From the NCBI RefSeq assembly GCF_902506145.1, contig NZ_LR733520.1, positions 2,691,044 through 2,755,043 on the forward strand: a stretch of 64,000 bases of DNA, in the 5' to 3' direction. Under the pieces are notes generated by a model, which was not told the origin of the DNA, did not search any database, and worked only from the letters and a program-made list of their open reading frames with translations. The stretch comes from Burkholderia sp. 8Y. GTDB taxonomy: Bacteria > Pseudomonadota > Gammaproteobacteria > Burkholderiales > Burkholderiaceae. Positions 7,337 to 16,106 of this stretch are shown here, piece after piece (position 1 is the stretch's first letter; each line of letters starts with the position of its first letter). Both the position numbers and the translations under genes were made by a program.

Positions 7337-9274
7337 TCAGTTGAAGATGCCGAGCAGCGTCTGGAACAGCGTCGATGCGGTCTGGATCACCTTGCTGTTC
7401 GCCTGATAAAGCTGCTGATACTGGATGAGGTTGGCCGCTTCCTCGTTCAGGTTCACGCCTTGCACGGATTGCTGTGCCGATGTCGCCTGATTGAGCAGCG
7501 CGGTCTGCGACGAACTCGTCGCCTTGAGCTGGTTGGTCTGGTTGCCGATGTCGTCCACGTAGCCCGCGTACGCGCTCGTGAGCGTCTCGGTGCCGCCATT
7601 GAGCGATTTCGCCGACACGAGGTTCGCCATCGCGAGCGCGTTGCTGCCGTCGCTCGTGCCGCCCTTGTTGGCGGCGATGTTGAACACGTCCTTGTCGGCG
7701 GGCGCGCCGCTCACCGTCGCGCTCACGCCGTTCGACGTGATCGTGAGGCCCTTGGACGCATCGTAGGGAATCGTCGCGTTCGCGGCATACGCGGTGCCGT
7801 TCACCGTGACACCGACATTGGATGTAAAGCCGCCCGCGGCCTTGTCATACGTGAGCGAGATGTTCGACGGCATGCTGTAGCCCGCCGCCACCGTCGCCGA
7901 CGAGATCGACCCCGTGCCCGTGTTCGAAGTGGGCGCCGATGTCACGGCCGGCGACGCCGCCGCGATCGCGGTGGGGCTCGTCGTCGTGAGCGAGAAGTTG
8001 TCGAGGGCGCCGCGCGTCGGCTGAATGGTGAAGGAATCACCCTTCTGCATCGTGCCGGACACCGTGACGTTGAGGCCGTCGAACGTGCCGCTGTTGGCGG
8101 GCGGCGAAATGCTGCCGAGCGATTTACCCGACGCGCGGTCCGTTACTTCGTAGTCCGTACCGTTGTATGTCAGGGCGTAATCGCCCGTTGAAGGCTGTGA
8201 TCCGTCGGCGAATGAAACGCCGACGCTGCCCGTGCCCTTGTTGCGCGCGTCGGAATAGACGGTAGGCTGGCCGCTCGAAAAGAGCGCGCCGCCCGCATTG
8301 CCGCTGAGATCGAGGCCGAGCGCGTTCTGGCTATTCAGTTGCGAGGCGAAGCTCGTCGCGATGGCGCCGAGTTGCGCCTGCGCGGGATCGAGCGTCTGAT
8401 TGCGAAAGTCGATGAGGCCGCCGACGACGCCGCCCGTGAGCGCGGAATTGTCGATGTACTGCGTATTCGCGGCGGTCTGCGTGGCGCCGTTGGTCGGCTT
8501 GAACGCGACGGTCATCTCGCTCGGATCGGACGGCGACGTCACCGCCTGCAACCCGTACTGCGTATTGCCGACGACGAGCGGCTGCCCGTTGCCGATGAAC
8601 ACGTTGTAGTTGCCGTCCTGCTGCACCACTTGTACGCCGATCATCGAACTGAGGTTCGTCACGGCCTGATCGCGTTGATCGAGCAACTGGTTCGGCTGCT
8701 GACCTGAGCCGCTGGCGGCGTTGATCTGCTTGTTGAGATCGGCGATCTGCTGCGCGTACGTGTTGATCGACGACACGGCGCTCGTCAATTGCGTGTTGAC
8801 ATTCTGGCGAAGCTGATCGTATTGCTGGCCGGCGGACGTGATCTGATCGGCGAGCGTCTGCGCGCTGCTGACGAGCGACTGGCGCGAGGCGGTACTGCTC
8901 GGCGAGTTCGCCACCGACTGCAGGCCGGAGAAGTAATTGCTGATGCCTGTCGCGATGCCCGACGTCGGATCGCCGACGAGGTTGTTGAGCTGCGAGAGCA
9001 TCGTGTAATACGTGTTGGCCGCGCTGCTCGACGACTGCGTGTTGTTGACTTGCGTCGTCAGATACTGGCTGTACTGTCGCGTGACGGTGACGGTCTGCAC
9101 GCCATTGCCGAGATAGCCCGAGCCGGTGAATTGCCCGGACGCTTCCTGGTAGCCCACTTTTTCAAGCGTATAGCCGGGCGTGGCGGCATTGCTGATGTTC
9201 TGACCGGTCGTCGTCAGGCCCCATTGGGCCGCATTCAGGCCCGACAGGCCGATGTTGATGATGTTGTTGGACAT
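7337..9274 (-). CDS. flgK: flagellar hook-associated protein 1 FlgK
   Basis: FlgK (HAP1) caps the hook and forms the first junction layer. I start it at 9274 (MSNNIINIGLSGLNAAQ), which follows an AAAAAGGA ribosome-binding site; the longer reading from 9310 has no support. The 645-residue product carries the rod/hook-type N-terminus with the TTGQNISNAATPGYT motif and the C-terminal ANSKVIQTASTLFQTLLGI segment. A FliA promoter lies 40-66 bp upstream, fitting its late-class role. Confidence 0.96.
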   Translation of the reverse strand: MSNNIINIGLSGLNAAQWGLTTTGQNISNAATPGYTLEKVGYQEASGQFTGSGYLGNGVQTVTVTRQYSQYLTTQVNNTQSSSSAANTYYTMLSQLNNLVGDPTSGIATGISNYFSGLQSVANSPSSTASRQSLVSSAQTLADQITSAGQQYDQLRQNVNTQLTSAVSSINTYAQQIADLNKQINAASGSGQQPNQLLDQRDQAVTNLSSMIGVQVVQQDGNYNVFIGNGQPLVVGNTQYGLQAVTSPSDPSEMTVAFKPTNGATQTAANTQYIDNSALTGGVVGGLIDFRNQTLDPAQAQLGAIATSFASQLNSQNALGLDLSGNAGGALFSSGQPTVYSDARNKGTGSVGVSFADGSQPSTGDYALTYNGTDYEVTDRASGKSLGSISPPANSGTFDGLNVTVSGTMQKGDSFTIQPTRGALDNFSLTTTSPTAIAAASPAVTSAPTSNTGTGSISSATVAAGYSMPSNISLTYDKAAGGFTSNVGVTVNGTAYAANATIPYDASKGLTITSNGVSATVSGAPADKDVFNIAANKGGTSDGSNALAMANLVSAKSLNGGTETLTSAYAGYVDDIGNQTNQLKATSSSQTALLNQATSAQQSVQGVNLNEEAANLIQYQQLYQANSKVIQTASTLFQTLLGIFN

Positions 9275-9313
9275 GCACGAATCCTTTTTGGCGCTGCCGC
9301 CTGACAGCACGTT

Positions 9314-9340
9314 ATATCGGCTGTTCGCCGGGGAAATTTA
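9314..9340 (-). promoter_or_regulatory. sigma-28 (FliA) promoter of flgKL
   Basis: On the minus strand TAAATTTC (9340-9333), an 11-base spacer and GCCGATAT (9321-9314) match the FliA consensus TAAAGTTT-N11-GCCGATAA with three mismatches. The promoter sits just upstream of flgK in the right orientation. Confidence 0.85.
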
Positions 9341-9843
9341 GTGGTTTCCTTTTCTGCTGCTTTGGGTGGGTTTGCCGTGCGGTGGGCGTTGGTTGGGTTC
9401 TTGCATTCTGCTTTGATGCCCGGTCGCGCTATTTGCGGATGTGCGGGGCGTTCTTGGGCTAATTCGTCGGTTTGTTTTTCGGCTTTTGTCGTGCGGGGCG
9501 CACTTGGGGCTGCTTTCTTCGTTGAACTTGTTCTCGCGTCGGTGGATTAGCATTGCCGCCGCCCGGGGCAGGGAGGCTCTTTCCAGTACGCTGTGTTCTT
9601 TGTGGAACTCGTATTCGTGTCGGTCTATTGCGTTGCCCCTGCCCGGGGCGGGGGCTCTTTCCAGTACGCTGCGTTCTTCGTGAAACTGTTATTGGTGTCG
9701 GTCTATTAGTGTTGCCCCGCCCCGGGGAAGCGCAACGCCAATAGACCGACACCAATACAAGTTCAACGAAGAAAGCTGCACACCGGACGGTGAGAGAGAA
9801 ATCACGCCCCGCCACGCCGCCAGCACCAGCGATACCAAGAGCC
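9341..9843. repeat. gene-free intergenic region with dispersed repeat units
   Basis: This 0.5-kb stretch between cca and flgK holds no convincing gene. It contains three direct copies of a unit of about 77 bp (starting near 9515, 9593 and 9671). Each unit includes TTCTTCGT, GTCGGTCTATT, a CCCGGGG block and, in the first two, CTCTTTCCAGTACGCTG. An inverted partial copy follows. The same unit recurs at 47872-47960 and, inverted, at 48680-48722. Open frames across it (for example the one encoding FFVELVLVSVYW) are repeat translations, not genes. The first 170 bp (9341-9510) are low-complexity and G/T-rich on the plus strand. Confidence 0.8.
9671..9776. repeat. 45-bp-arm inverted repeat (long hairpin)
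   Basis: The left arm 9671-9715 and right arm 9732-9776 are reverse complements at 38 of 45 positions, separated by a 16-base GC-rich loop. Each arm is one copy of the dispersed unit described for this region, in opposite orientation. Transcribed in either direction it would form a very stable hairpin, possibly ending or protecting the cca transcript. Confidence 0.85.
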
Positions 9844-11085
9844 CTACTCCGCCCCGCGCAAAACCCGCCCAACCGCCTCAACCCGCGCCTCATGCACCGC
9901 ATCCTTGATGCGCGAAGGCTCATGCGCGAACCGCTGCGCCACCGCACCCGCATCGACCGATCTCGCCGCAACCAGCGTCTCCCGCAGCCGCTCCGCCTGC
10001 GGATAATCCTTCTGCTCGAGCCCGAGCCGCCCGCGGGCATCCGCGAGACAAGCCTGTAGCGCCTCGGCAAAGCGCGCCGGCTTGCGCAACGCATCCGCGC
10101 GTTCGAAAAGCCGCACGAGCGCCGCCGCGCCCATGTCCATCACGCGATGAATATTGCCGTGCTCCCGCGCAACCAGCATCGCCAGATCGCGGCATTCGTT
10201 CGGCACGCGCAAGCGTTCGCACAAAGGCTTCAGCAAATCGACGCTGCGCCCCTCATGCCCCAAGTGCCGCGGCAAGATATTGTCGGGCGTCGTGGCCTTG
10301 CCAAGATCGTGCGTGAGCGCGGCAAATCGCACCGGCAGCGCATAGCCCTGCGAGGCCGCATAGTCAACGACCATCATCACATGCACGCCCGTGTCCACTT
10401 CCGGGTGATAGTCGGCGCGCTGCGGCACGCCCCACAGCGCATCCACTTCCGGCAAGATCCGCGCAAGCGCGCCGCAGCCGCGCAGCACCTCGAACATGCG
10501 CGATGGCCGCTTTTCCATCAGCCCGCGCGAGATTTCCTGCCACACGCGCTCTGGCACGAGCGCATCGACTTCGCCGGCTTCGACCATCTTCTTCATCAAC
10601 GCTTCTGTTTCCGGCGCGACGGTGAAGTCCGCGAAGCGCGCCGCAAAACGCGCGAGCCGAAGAATCCGCACGGGATCTTCGATGAACGCATCGCCCACAT
10701 GCCGGAATCGCTTCGCGCTCAGATCACGCTGTCCATCGAACGGGTCGATCACCGGGCCGGTCAGTTCGCCCGCCGCGTTCACCTCGCGCGCCATCGCGTT
10801 GATGGTGAGATCGCGTCGCGCCAAATCCTCTTCGAGCGTCACGTCCGGCGAATAGTAAAACTGGAAGCCGTGATAGCCCGCCGCCGTCTTGCGCTCGGTC
10901 CGGGCGAGCGCGTATTCCTCGTGCGTCACCGGATGCAGGAAGACCGGAAAGTCCTTGCCGACGGGCTTGTATCCTTGCGCGACCATCTGCTCCGGCGTCG
11001 CGCCGACGACCACGTAATCGCGATCCATCACCGGCACGCCCAGCAACGCGTCGCGGATCGCGCCGCCTACCGCGTAAATGTTCAT
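9844..11085 (-). CDS. cca: CCA-adding tRNA nucleotidyltransferase (multifunctional, HD domain)
   Basis: The enzyme adds or repairs the 3'-CCA end of tRNAs. I start it at 11085 (MNIYAVGGAIRDALLGVPVM), which begins at the class II nucleotidyltransferase motif; the longer open frame upstream is the GST gene in another frame. The 413-residue product has DRDYVV as the metal-binding acidic motif, LARRDLTINAMA, the RILRLARFAARF segment, and a C-terminal HD domain (THDLGK). This matches the E. coli-type enzyme with phosphohydrolase activity. Its ATG overlaps the GST stop by 4 bp. Confidence 0.95.
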   Translation of the reverse strand: MNIYAVGGAIRDALLGVPVMDRDYVVVGATPEQMVAQGYKPVGKDFPVFLHPVTHEEYALARTERKTAAGYHGFQFYYSPDVTLEEDLARRDLTINAMAREVNAAGELTGPVIDPFDGQRDLSAKRFRHVGDAFIEDPVRILRLARFAARFADFTVAPETEALMKKMVEAGEVDALVPERVWQEISRGLMEKRPSRMFEVLRGCGALARILPEVDALWGVPQRADYHPEVDTGVHVMMVVDYAASQGYALPVRFAALTHDLGKATTPDNILPRHLGHEGRSVDLLKPLCERLRVPNECRDLAMLVAREHGNIHRVMDMGAAALVRLFERADALRKPARFAEALQACLADARGRLGLEQKDYPQAERLRETLVAARSVDAGAVAQRFAHEPSRIKDAVHEARVEAVGRVLRGAE

Positions 11086-11705
11086 CGCGCGCTGTCCTTC
11101 CTTGCGTCGCCGATCCAGTCCGCCACGGCCGGAAATTCGGTCACGCGAGCCGCGTACTCGCGCGCGCATTCGCTGATGGCGGGCGCATACGAGTTGAAGC
11201 GCATGACGACGGGCGCGAACATCGCGTCCGCAATGCAGAAGTCGCCGAACAGGAACGGCCCGCCCGACTGCGCGATACAGCCGCTCCAGATCCCGTCGAT
11301 GCGCGCGATGTCCGCGAGCGTCGCGGGCGTCGCGCCGATGCCGGGCTCGTGCGCAGTGATCTGCATCGGCATGTTCTGGCGCAGATCGACGAAGCCCGCA
11401 TGCATCTCCGCGCTGATGCTGCGGGCGTGCGCGCGCGCGGCGGCATCGCGCGGCCAGAGCGGATGTTGCGGAACCCGCTCCGCGAGCGTTTCCATGATGG
11501 CGAGCGATTCCCACACGGTCTCGCCCGTATCCGTGATAAGGCACGGCACCTTCCCGGACGGCGTCACATCGAGAATCTTCGCCTTGGTGCCGGGCTGGCC
11601 GAGGCGAATCAGCACTTCATCGAACGGAATGCCGAAGTGCCTGAGCAAGACCCAGGGACGCATCGACCAGGAAGACAGATTCTTGTCGCCGATAACGAGT
11701 TTCAT
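11082..11705 (-). CDS. glutathione S-transferase family protein
   Basis: The 207-residue protein has an N-terminal thioredoxin-like GST domain with the probable catalytic serine in NLSSWSMRPW, the cis-proline segment GKVPCLI, and the glutathione-binding ETVWESLAIMETLAE. An all-helical C-terminal domain follows. Cytoplasmic glutathione conjugation or isomerisation is expected; the substrate cannot be read from sequence. It lies between an NAD(P)-binding protein gene (12 bp upstream) and cca (4-bp overlap), so the three are probably one transcript. Confidence 0.88.
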   Translation of the reverse strand: MKLVIGDKNLSSWSMRPWVLLRHFGIPFDEVLIRLGQPGTKAKILDVTPSGKVPCLITDTGETVWESLAIMETLAERVPQHPLWPRDAAARAHARSISAEMHAGFVDLRQNMPMQITAHEPGIGATPATLADIARIDGIWSGCIAQSGGPFLFGDFCIADAMFAPVVMRFNSYAPAISECAREYAARVTEFPAVADWIGDARKDSAR

Positions 11706-11717
11706 GCGGTCGAAAGG

Positions 11718-12674
11718 TCAACGGTGCGCCGTGGCGCGGAAAGTATTGAAGCGCGAGCGCGGCGACATGCCGGTGAGATACAGCGGCGCTATCGCCTCGA
11801 TGCTCGCCGGTTCGCCGATGCCGAGTTCCGGCGCAAGCGGCCCGCTCGCGACGCTCGGCGTCTTCATGGAATCGAGATTGTCGCGCGACATCAGCGGTTC
11901 GCCGGGCGCCATTTCGAGCGTCATCGCCTGAAGGCGGCCGAGGCTCTCGGGCAGCTTGACGATGCGCGCATGCTTGCCGATGGTCGCGCCCGCGAAGCGC
12001 ACGAGTTCCGCAAGCGTGTAGACGGCCGGGCCCGCGAGTTCGTAGACCATGCGGTTCGCGGCATCGAGGTCGAGCACGTTGACGATGGCCTTCGCGACAT
12101 CGCCGACGAAAACCGGCTGGAATTCGGCGTCCGCGCACGCGAGCGGAATCACCGGAAAGAGCCGCTCGAGAAACGCAAACTGGTTGAGCAGATTGTCCTC
12201 GGGACCGAAGACGACCGAACTGCGGAAAATGGTCCAGTCGAGGCCCGACTCGCGGACCTGCTTTTCGCCGTCGCCTTTCGAGCGCAGATACATGCTCGGG
12301 CCTTCGGCGTCAGCGCCGATCGCGCTCATATGGATCAGCCTGCGCACGCCCTTCGCCGCGCACGCCGCGACGATCTTGCGCGGCAGTTCGACATGCGCGC
12401 GGGCGAACTCCGGCCCGTACGGATCGCCGCGCCGGCCCTGCAACACGCCGACGAGGTTGATGACCGCATCGGCCTCCGCGACGAACGCGGCGAGCTTGAT
12501 GGGATCGTGGACATCGGTTTCGATGACGTCCACCGGCAGCAGCGTCAGATGCGCGGCGTTCGCGCGCCGCCGTGTCGCGATGCGGACGTTCTTGCCGAGA
12601 TCGACCAGCGCGTTGACGAGATGGCTGCCGATGAAACCGGAGCCGCCGATGATCGCCACGTTCTGATGTTGCAT
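11718..12674 (-). CDS. NAD(P)-dependent epimerase/reductase, complex I NDUFA9-like
   Basis: This 318-residue atypical short-chain dehydrogenase begins with a Rossmann motif (VAIIGGSGFIGSHLV). It carries INLVGVLQGRR and the segment MSAIGADAEGPSMYLRSKGD, which has the serine and the Tyr-x-x-x-Lys-like arrangement (Y..SK). It resembles the NDUFA9/NAD-binding oxidoreductases found next to cca in many Burkholderiales. The exact substrate is unknown. It heads the group running through the GST and cca genes. Confidence 0.85.
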   Translation of the reverse strand: MQHQNVAIIGGSGFIGSHLVNALVDLGKNVRIATRRRANAAHLTLLPVDVIETDVHDPIKLAAFVAEADAVINLVGVLQGRRGDPYGPEFARAHVELPRKIVAACAAKGVRRLIHMSAIGADAEGPSMYLRSKGDGEKQVRESGLDWTIFRSSVVFGPEDNLLNQFAFLERLFPVIPLACADAEFQPVFVGDVAKAIVNVLDLDAANRMVYELAGPAVYTLAELVRFAGATIGKHARIVKLPESLGRLQAMTLEMAPGEPLMSRDNLDSMKTPSVASGPLAPELGIGEPASIEAIAPLYLTGMSPRSRFNTFRATAHR

Positions 12675-12798
12675 GTTCGCCTCTTGGGTCGCGGCTGTCC
12701 GGTTGCGCTGACGAATGCGGGGCTACGACTGAGAACGAGCCGCCGCGCGTGTTTCCGTGATACGGATGCCCGAACGCGCGGCGTGGCGTGAAGTGCGC

Positions 12799-14766
12799 TT
12801 ACGGCGCGATATAACCCAGCCGCGCCTTCAGCGATTGCGGACGGCCTTCGAACAGCGCCGCATAGTACACGGTGTTCGACAGCACGTTCTTCACGTAATC
12901 GCGCGTCTCCGAAAACGGAATGGTTTCAGCAAAAACCGCGCCCTCGACCGGCGCGCGCAAATCCTGCCGCCATTGGCGCGGCCTGCCCGGACCGGCGTTG
13001 TAGCCGGCGGTGGCGAGCACCGGCGAGTTGTCGAACTGATTGTAGATCATCGACAGGTAATTCGTGCCGAGCAGAATGTTCGTGTCGATGTCGTTCATCT
13101 GCGCGCGCGACAGCGCGCCGAGACCGATTTTCTTCGCCACAAGCTGCGCCGTGCCGGGCATCAACTGCATGAGGCCGCCCGCGCCCACGTCCGAGCGCGC
13201 GTTGATGATGAAGCGCGACTCCTGACGAATCAGCCCGTACGCCCATTCGGTGTCGAGGCCGGTGCTTTGCGCATCGCGCTCGACGATGTCGCGGAACGGC
13301 GAAAGATACCGCAGCGTGAAGTCGTGCTCGGTCTTGGTCTTGTCGGCGGTATTCACGGTGCGGTCGTACAGCTCGATGCGCTTCGCATATTGCGCGGCGG
13401 CGAGCAGCTGGCGGTCCGTCATGGTGCGCAGCGGCCAGTTCCATTCGCGATTGCCTTCCAGCCGCATGTTGAGCGCATAAAAACGCTGCGACAGCGCGAA
13501 GCCCGGCACCGACTGCATCTGCGCAATTTCGGCGTCGGAGACGGGCGTGCGCGGCGGCACCGTGATCTTCTGGCCGAGTTCTTCGAGCGCAAGCTGGCCG
13601 TAGAAGTTGTACTGATCCGCGATGCTCTGGAATTCCTGATTCGCCGTGGCCGCGTCGCCCGCCTGCTTGACGGCGCGCCCGTGCCAGTAGACCCACGCGG
13701 GCTGGCTGCGCAGCGTCGGCGGCATCTGCTCGATGGACCAGCGCACCATGTTCCAGTCGCCCGCGAGGAGCGCGCTGCGCGTGCGCCATTCGTATGCCGG
13801 GTTCGACAGTTGCGCATTCGCCGACAGCCGATACCAGTCCGCCGCCGAGGGCATGCGCTTCAACGCCGCCTGATAGCCGATGGTGCCCCAGCCGGTCGCG
13901 CGCTCCGCAGGCGTGAGGCTCGGCGCGACCGAACTGAACGTGGCCGCGGCCATCGCCGGATCGTTGCGGGCCATGCGCGTGATCGCGAGCAGCGTCAGTT
14001 GATGCGCCGGCGTGTTCGGCATGACGCCGCGCGCCAGATAAAGCGGCGGCTTGTTGACGGCGTTGTCGAGCAGTTCGGGCTTCGGCCTTTCCTGACCGAG
14101 CGCATCGACGATATTCGCGCCGGTCGTTGTGTAGTTCTGCTCGTAAGCGAGGCGGATTTGCTGCCAGATGTCGTCGCTCGTGAACTGGCCCGACTCCGCG
14201 AGCGCCGCGATCAGATCAACGCAGCCGTCGCCGTACCACTTCGGATCGACGAGCAGCGCGCGCGCCGCCTCCACGATGTTCTCCCCGCGCGACTGGCGCG
14301 CTTCGAGCGCATAGCACTTGACCTGCGTGTCGTCGTTGAGCACGAAGCGGAAATATTGCTGCTCGAAGTTGCGCCAGTCATGACGGCCGCCGAGCACCAC
14401 GAGGTAGTCGTTGCGCATACGGTCGGCAATGGCCTGGCCGTCGTAGCGTTGCAGGAACGAGAGCACGGGCGCATCCGGCGCGTCCGGGCGCGCGTGGCCC
14501 TGCGAATCGAACAACTGCGGCTTGATGGTGAAATATTCGACGTAACTCGGCGCCGGGTAGTTCGGAATCTGCGTGGCGAGCGCGGCGGCGCGGCCGGCGT
14601 CGTTCGCGCGGGACGCCTCGCGCAACTGCATGAAGATGCGGTCGTCGGAGGACGGCGAAAAGTCGGCGTCCGGGCGCACGGCCGAAGCCGTTCCGCAGGC
14701 GACGAGCGTCGCGGCGGCAAGGACGTAACCGACCGCAAGATATACTCGGTTGAAGCGTTTTGACAT
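12799..14766 (-). CDS. slt: soluble lytic murein transglycosylase (lipoprotein)
   Basis: The enzyme cleaves peptidoglycan glycan strands to 1,6-anhydromuropeptides in the periplasm. I start it at 14766 (MSKRFNRVYLAVGYV), which gives a signal sequence ending LVAC, a lipobox. The 655-residue product has a long alpha-helical superhelical region and a C-terminal Slt domain with the catalytic glutamate in IRQESRF and the SDVGAGGLMQLMPGTAQ motif. It is divergent from the 5-formyl-THF cyclo-ligase gene with only 9 bp between start codons, so the promoters must overlap the coding regions or lie within them. Confidence 0.92.
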   Translation of the reverse strand: MSKRFNRVYLAVGYVLAAATLVACGTASAVRPDADFSPSSDDRIFMQLREASRANDAGRAAALATQIPNYPAPSYVEYFTIKPQLFDSQGHARPDAPDAPVLSFLQRYDGQAIADRMRNDYLVVLGGRHDWRNFEQQYFRFVLNDDTQVKCYALEARQSRGENIVEAARALLVDPKWYGDGCVDLIAALAESGQFTSDDIWQQIRLAYEQNYTTTGANIVDALGQERPKPELLDNAVNKPPLYLARGVMPNTPAHQLTLLAITRMARNDPAMAAATFSSVAPSLTPAERATGWGTIGYQAALKRMPSAADWYRLSANAQLSNPAYEWRTRSALLAGDWNMVRWSIEQMPPTLRSQPAWVYWHGRAVKQAGDAATANQEFQSIADQYNFYGQLALEELGQKITVPPRTPVSDAEIAQMQSVPGFALSQRFYALNMRLEGNREWNWPLRTMTDRQLLAAAQYAKRIELYDRTVNTADKTKTEHDFTLRYLSPFRDIVERDAQSTGLDTEWAYGLIRQESRFIINARSDVGAGGLMQLMPGTAQLVAKKIGLGALSRAQMNDIDTNILLGTNYLSMIYNQFDNSPVLATAGYNAGPGRPRQWRQDLRAPVEGAVFAETIPFSETRDYVKNVLSNTVYYAALFEGRPQSLKARLGYIAP

Positions 14767-14775
14767 CGTTATTGA

Positions 14776-15408
14776 ATGGAGCGCGAGGTGGTCCAAAGAT
14801 CGGTTGAAAGCATAGCACGCAACGTTTGCGCCGAGCCTGTCCGCGCGGAGCCGAAGAGCGCCCTGCGCGCCACATTGCTCGCGCGCCGCGAAGCGCAGGC
14901 CGACGATCCGGCGCAAGAGGCGCGAAACGCGGCGCTGGCCGAACGGCTGCGCGCGGTGCTCGATGCGCACGCGGTCCGGTGCATCGGCTTCTATTGGCCG
15001 GTGGCGGGCGAGTTCGACGCGCGCGCCGTCATCGCGCAATGGCTCGCATCCGGCGACGGTCGCGAAGCCGCGTTGCCGGTCGTCGTGCAACCCCATGCGC
15101 CGATGGCCTTTCACGCATGGCACGCGCAATCGCCGATGAAGCCAGGCCGTTATCGCATTCCGGTGCCGGAGGAGGAGAGAGTCGTGGTGCCGGAACTGCT
15201 GCTCGTGCCGTGCGTCGGTTTCGATGCGGAACGGTATCGTCTGGGCTACGGCGGCGGTTACTACGACCGCACGCTCGCCGCGTGGCCGGTCGCGAGGAAG
15301 CCCGGGACGATCGGCATCGCGTATGAAATGGGCAAGGCGGGCGCCCTGCCGCGCGAATCGCACGACATGCCGCTCGATGCGATCGTCACCGAAGCGGCGC
15401 GCTACTGA
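14776..15408 (+). CDS. 5-formyltetrahydrofolate cyclo-ligase
   Basis: The enzyme converts 5-formyl-THF to 5,10-methenyl-THF with ATP. The 210-residue product shows the family's signature C-terminal motif (LLLVPCVGFDAERYRLGYGG followed by GYYDRTL) and the N-terminal basic helix with KSALRATLLARR. The first 25 residues are variable, so a slightly later start is possible. It is divergent from slt. Confidence 0.92.
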   Translation: MEREVVQRSVESIARNVCAEPVRAEPKSALRATLLARREAQADDPAQEARNAALAERLRAVLDAHAVRCIGFYWPVAGEFDARAVIAQWLASGDGREAALPVVVQPHAPMAFHAWHAQSPMKPGRYRIPVPEEERVVVPELLLVPCVGFDAERYRLGYGGGYYDRTLAAWPVARKPGTIGIAYEMGKAGALPRESHDMPLDAIVTEAARY

Positions 15409-15415
15409 GCCGCGT

Positions 15416-15928
15416 TTACAGCGAGGCCGCCGCGCGCGCGGCGGTGTCGTAGAGGCCGGACGCGTTGCGCATCAACTGGGCGGCCTCGCCAATCTGCTCG
15501 TTGGTCAGCCGGCTTTCCCGCAGCGCGGAGATGAGACAGCTTTCGCGCACTTCTCGGTACTTGCCGCACAACTCGCGCCCCGCCGGCGTCGCGGTGAAAA
15601 ACACTTCCTTGCCGCTTTTCTCGCTCGTCACATAGCCGCGCGCCACGAGTTTTTTGAGCGCGTAGGTCGCCACGTGCGTGTCCTCGATATTCAGCACGAA
15701 GCAGATGTCCGCGAGCTTCTTCTTGCGATCGCGATGGTTCACGTGATGCAGCAGCGACACTTCCACCGCCGTCATGTCCTTCGCGCCCGCCGCCGACATG
15801 CAGCGCACCATCCATCGGTTGAACGCGTTGCTCGCCATGATGAGCGCGTACTCGAACTCGGACAGTTCCGCGCTGGTTTCAGACACGAGATGCTCGGACG
15901 ACACGATCTTGGTAGGGTGACGCGACAT
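15416..15928 (-). CDS. winged-helix MarR-type transcriptional regulator
   Basis: I start the gene at 15928 (MSRHPTKIVSSEHL), giving 170 residues. The protein contains a winged helix-turn-helix (KLADICFVLNIEDTHVATYA then LKKLVARGYV) followed by a wing (SGKEVFFTATPAGREL), typical of the MarR/predicted wHTH group. It is divergent from the pxpBCA operon across an AT-rich region with repeated TTGATAATTT, so it is a good candidate regulator of 5-oxoproline catabolism. That link is inferred from position. Confidence 0.82.
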   Translation of the reverse strand: MSRHPTKIVSSEHLVSETSAELSEFEYALIMASNAFNRWMVRCMSAAGAKDMTAVEVSLLHHVNHRDRKKKLADICFVLNIEDTHVATYALKKLVARGYVTSEKSGKEVFFTATPAGRELCGKYREVRESCLISALRESRLTNEQIGEAAQLMRNASGLYDTAARAAASL

Positions 15929-15999
15929 GGCGATGACCGTAGAGAAGTGCGTCGCAGTGTAGCGGAAGGATTTCCAGCCACACTCCAGACAAACGCGCA

Positions 16000-16040
16000 T
16001 TGATAATTTCTTGATAATTTATTGACAATGTAACATTCTG
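16000..16040. promoter_or_regulatory. AT-rich divergent promoter/operator region, wHTH regulator / pxpB
   Basis: In an otherwise GC-rich stretch there are two exact TTGATAATTT direct repeats (16000-16009 and 16011-16020) and then TTGACAAT (16022-16029). The 11-bp period suits a regulator binding one face of the helix. TTGACA is a good -35 candidate for plus-strand transcription toward pxpB, but no convincing -10 is clear. Binding by the adjacent regulator is inference. Confidence 0.45.
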
Positions 16041-16106
16041 AGACGGCGCGGCGAATCGGTCATCCGCGAAAAACGCCAGCCGTGCTCGAAGGACACACAC
16101 GAACGC

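Noticed and set aside
9459..10094. Minus-strand frame with FFVELVLVSVYW and SRRTQRTGK repeats
   Set aside because: It translates the dispersed repeat units plus the antisense or alternate frame of cca. Its repeated peptide segments reflect DNA repeats rather than a protein.
12757..14763. Long plus-strand open frame (668 codons) antisense to the lytic transglycosylase gene
   Set aside because: It has the Arg/His-rich composition of a shadow frame in GC-rich DNA, no recognisable domain, and lies wholly over a well-supported gene.
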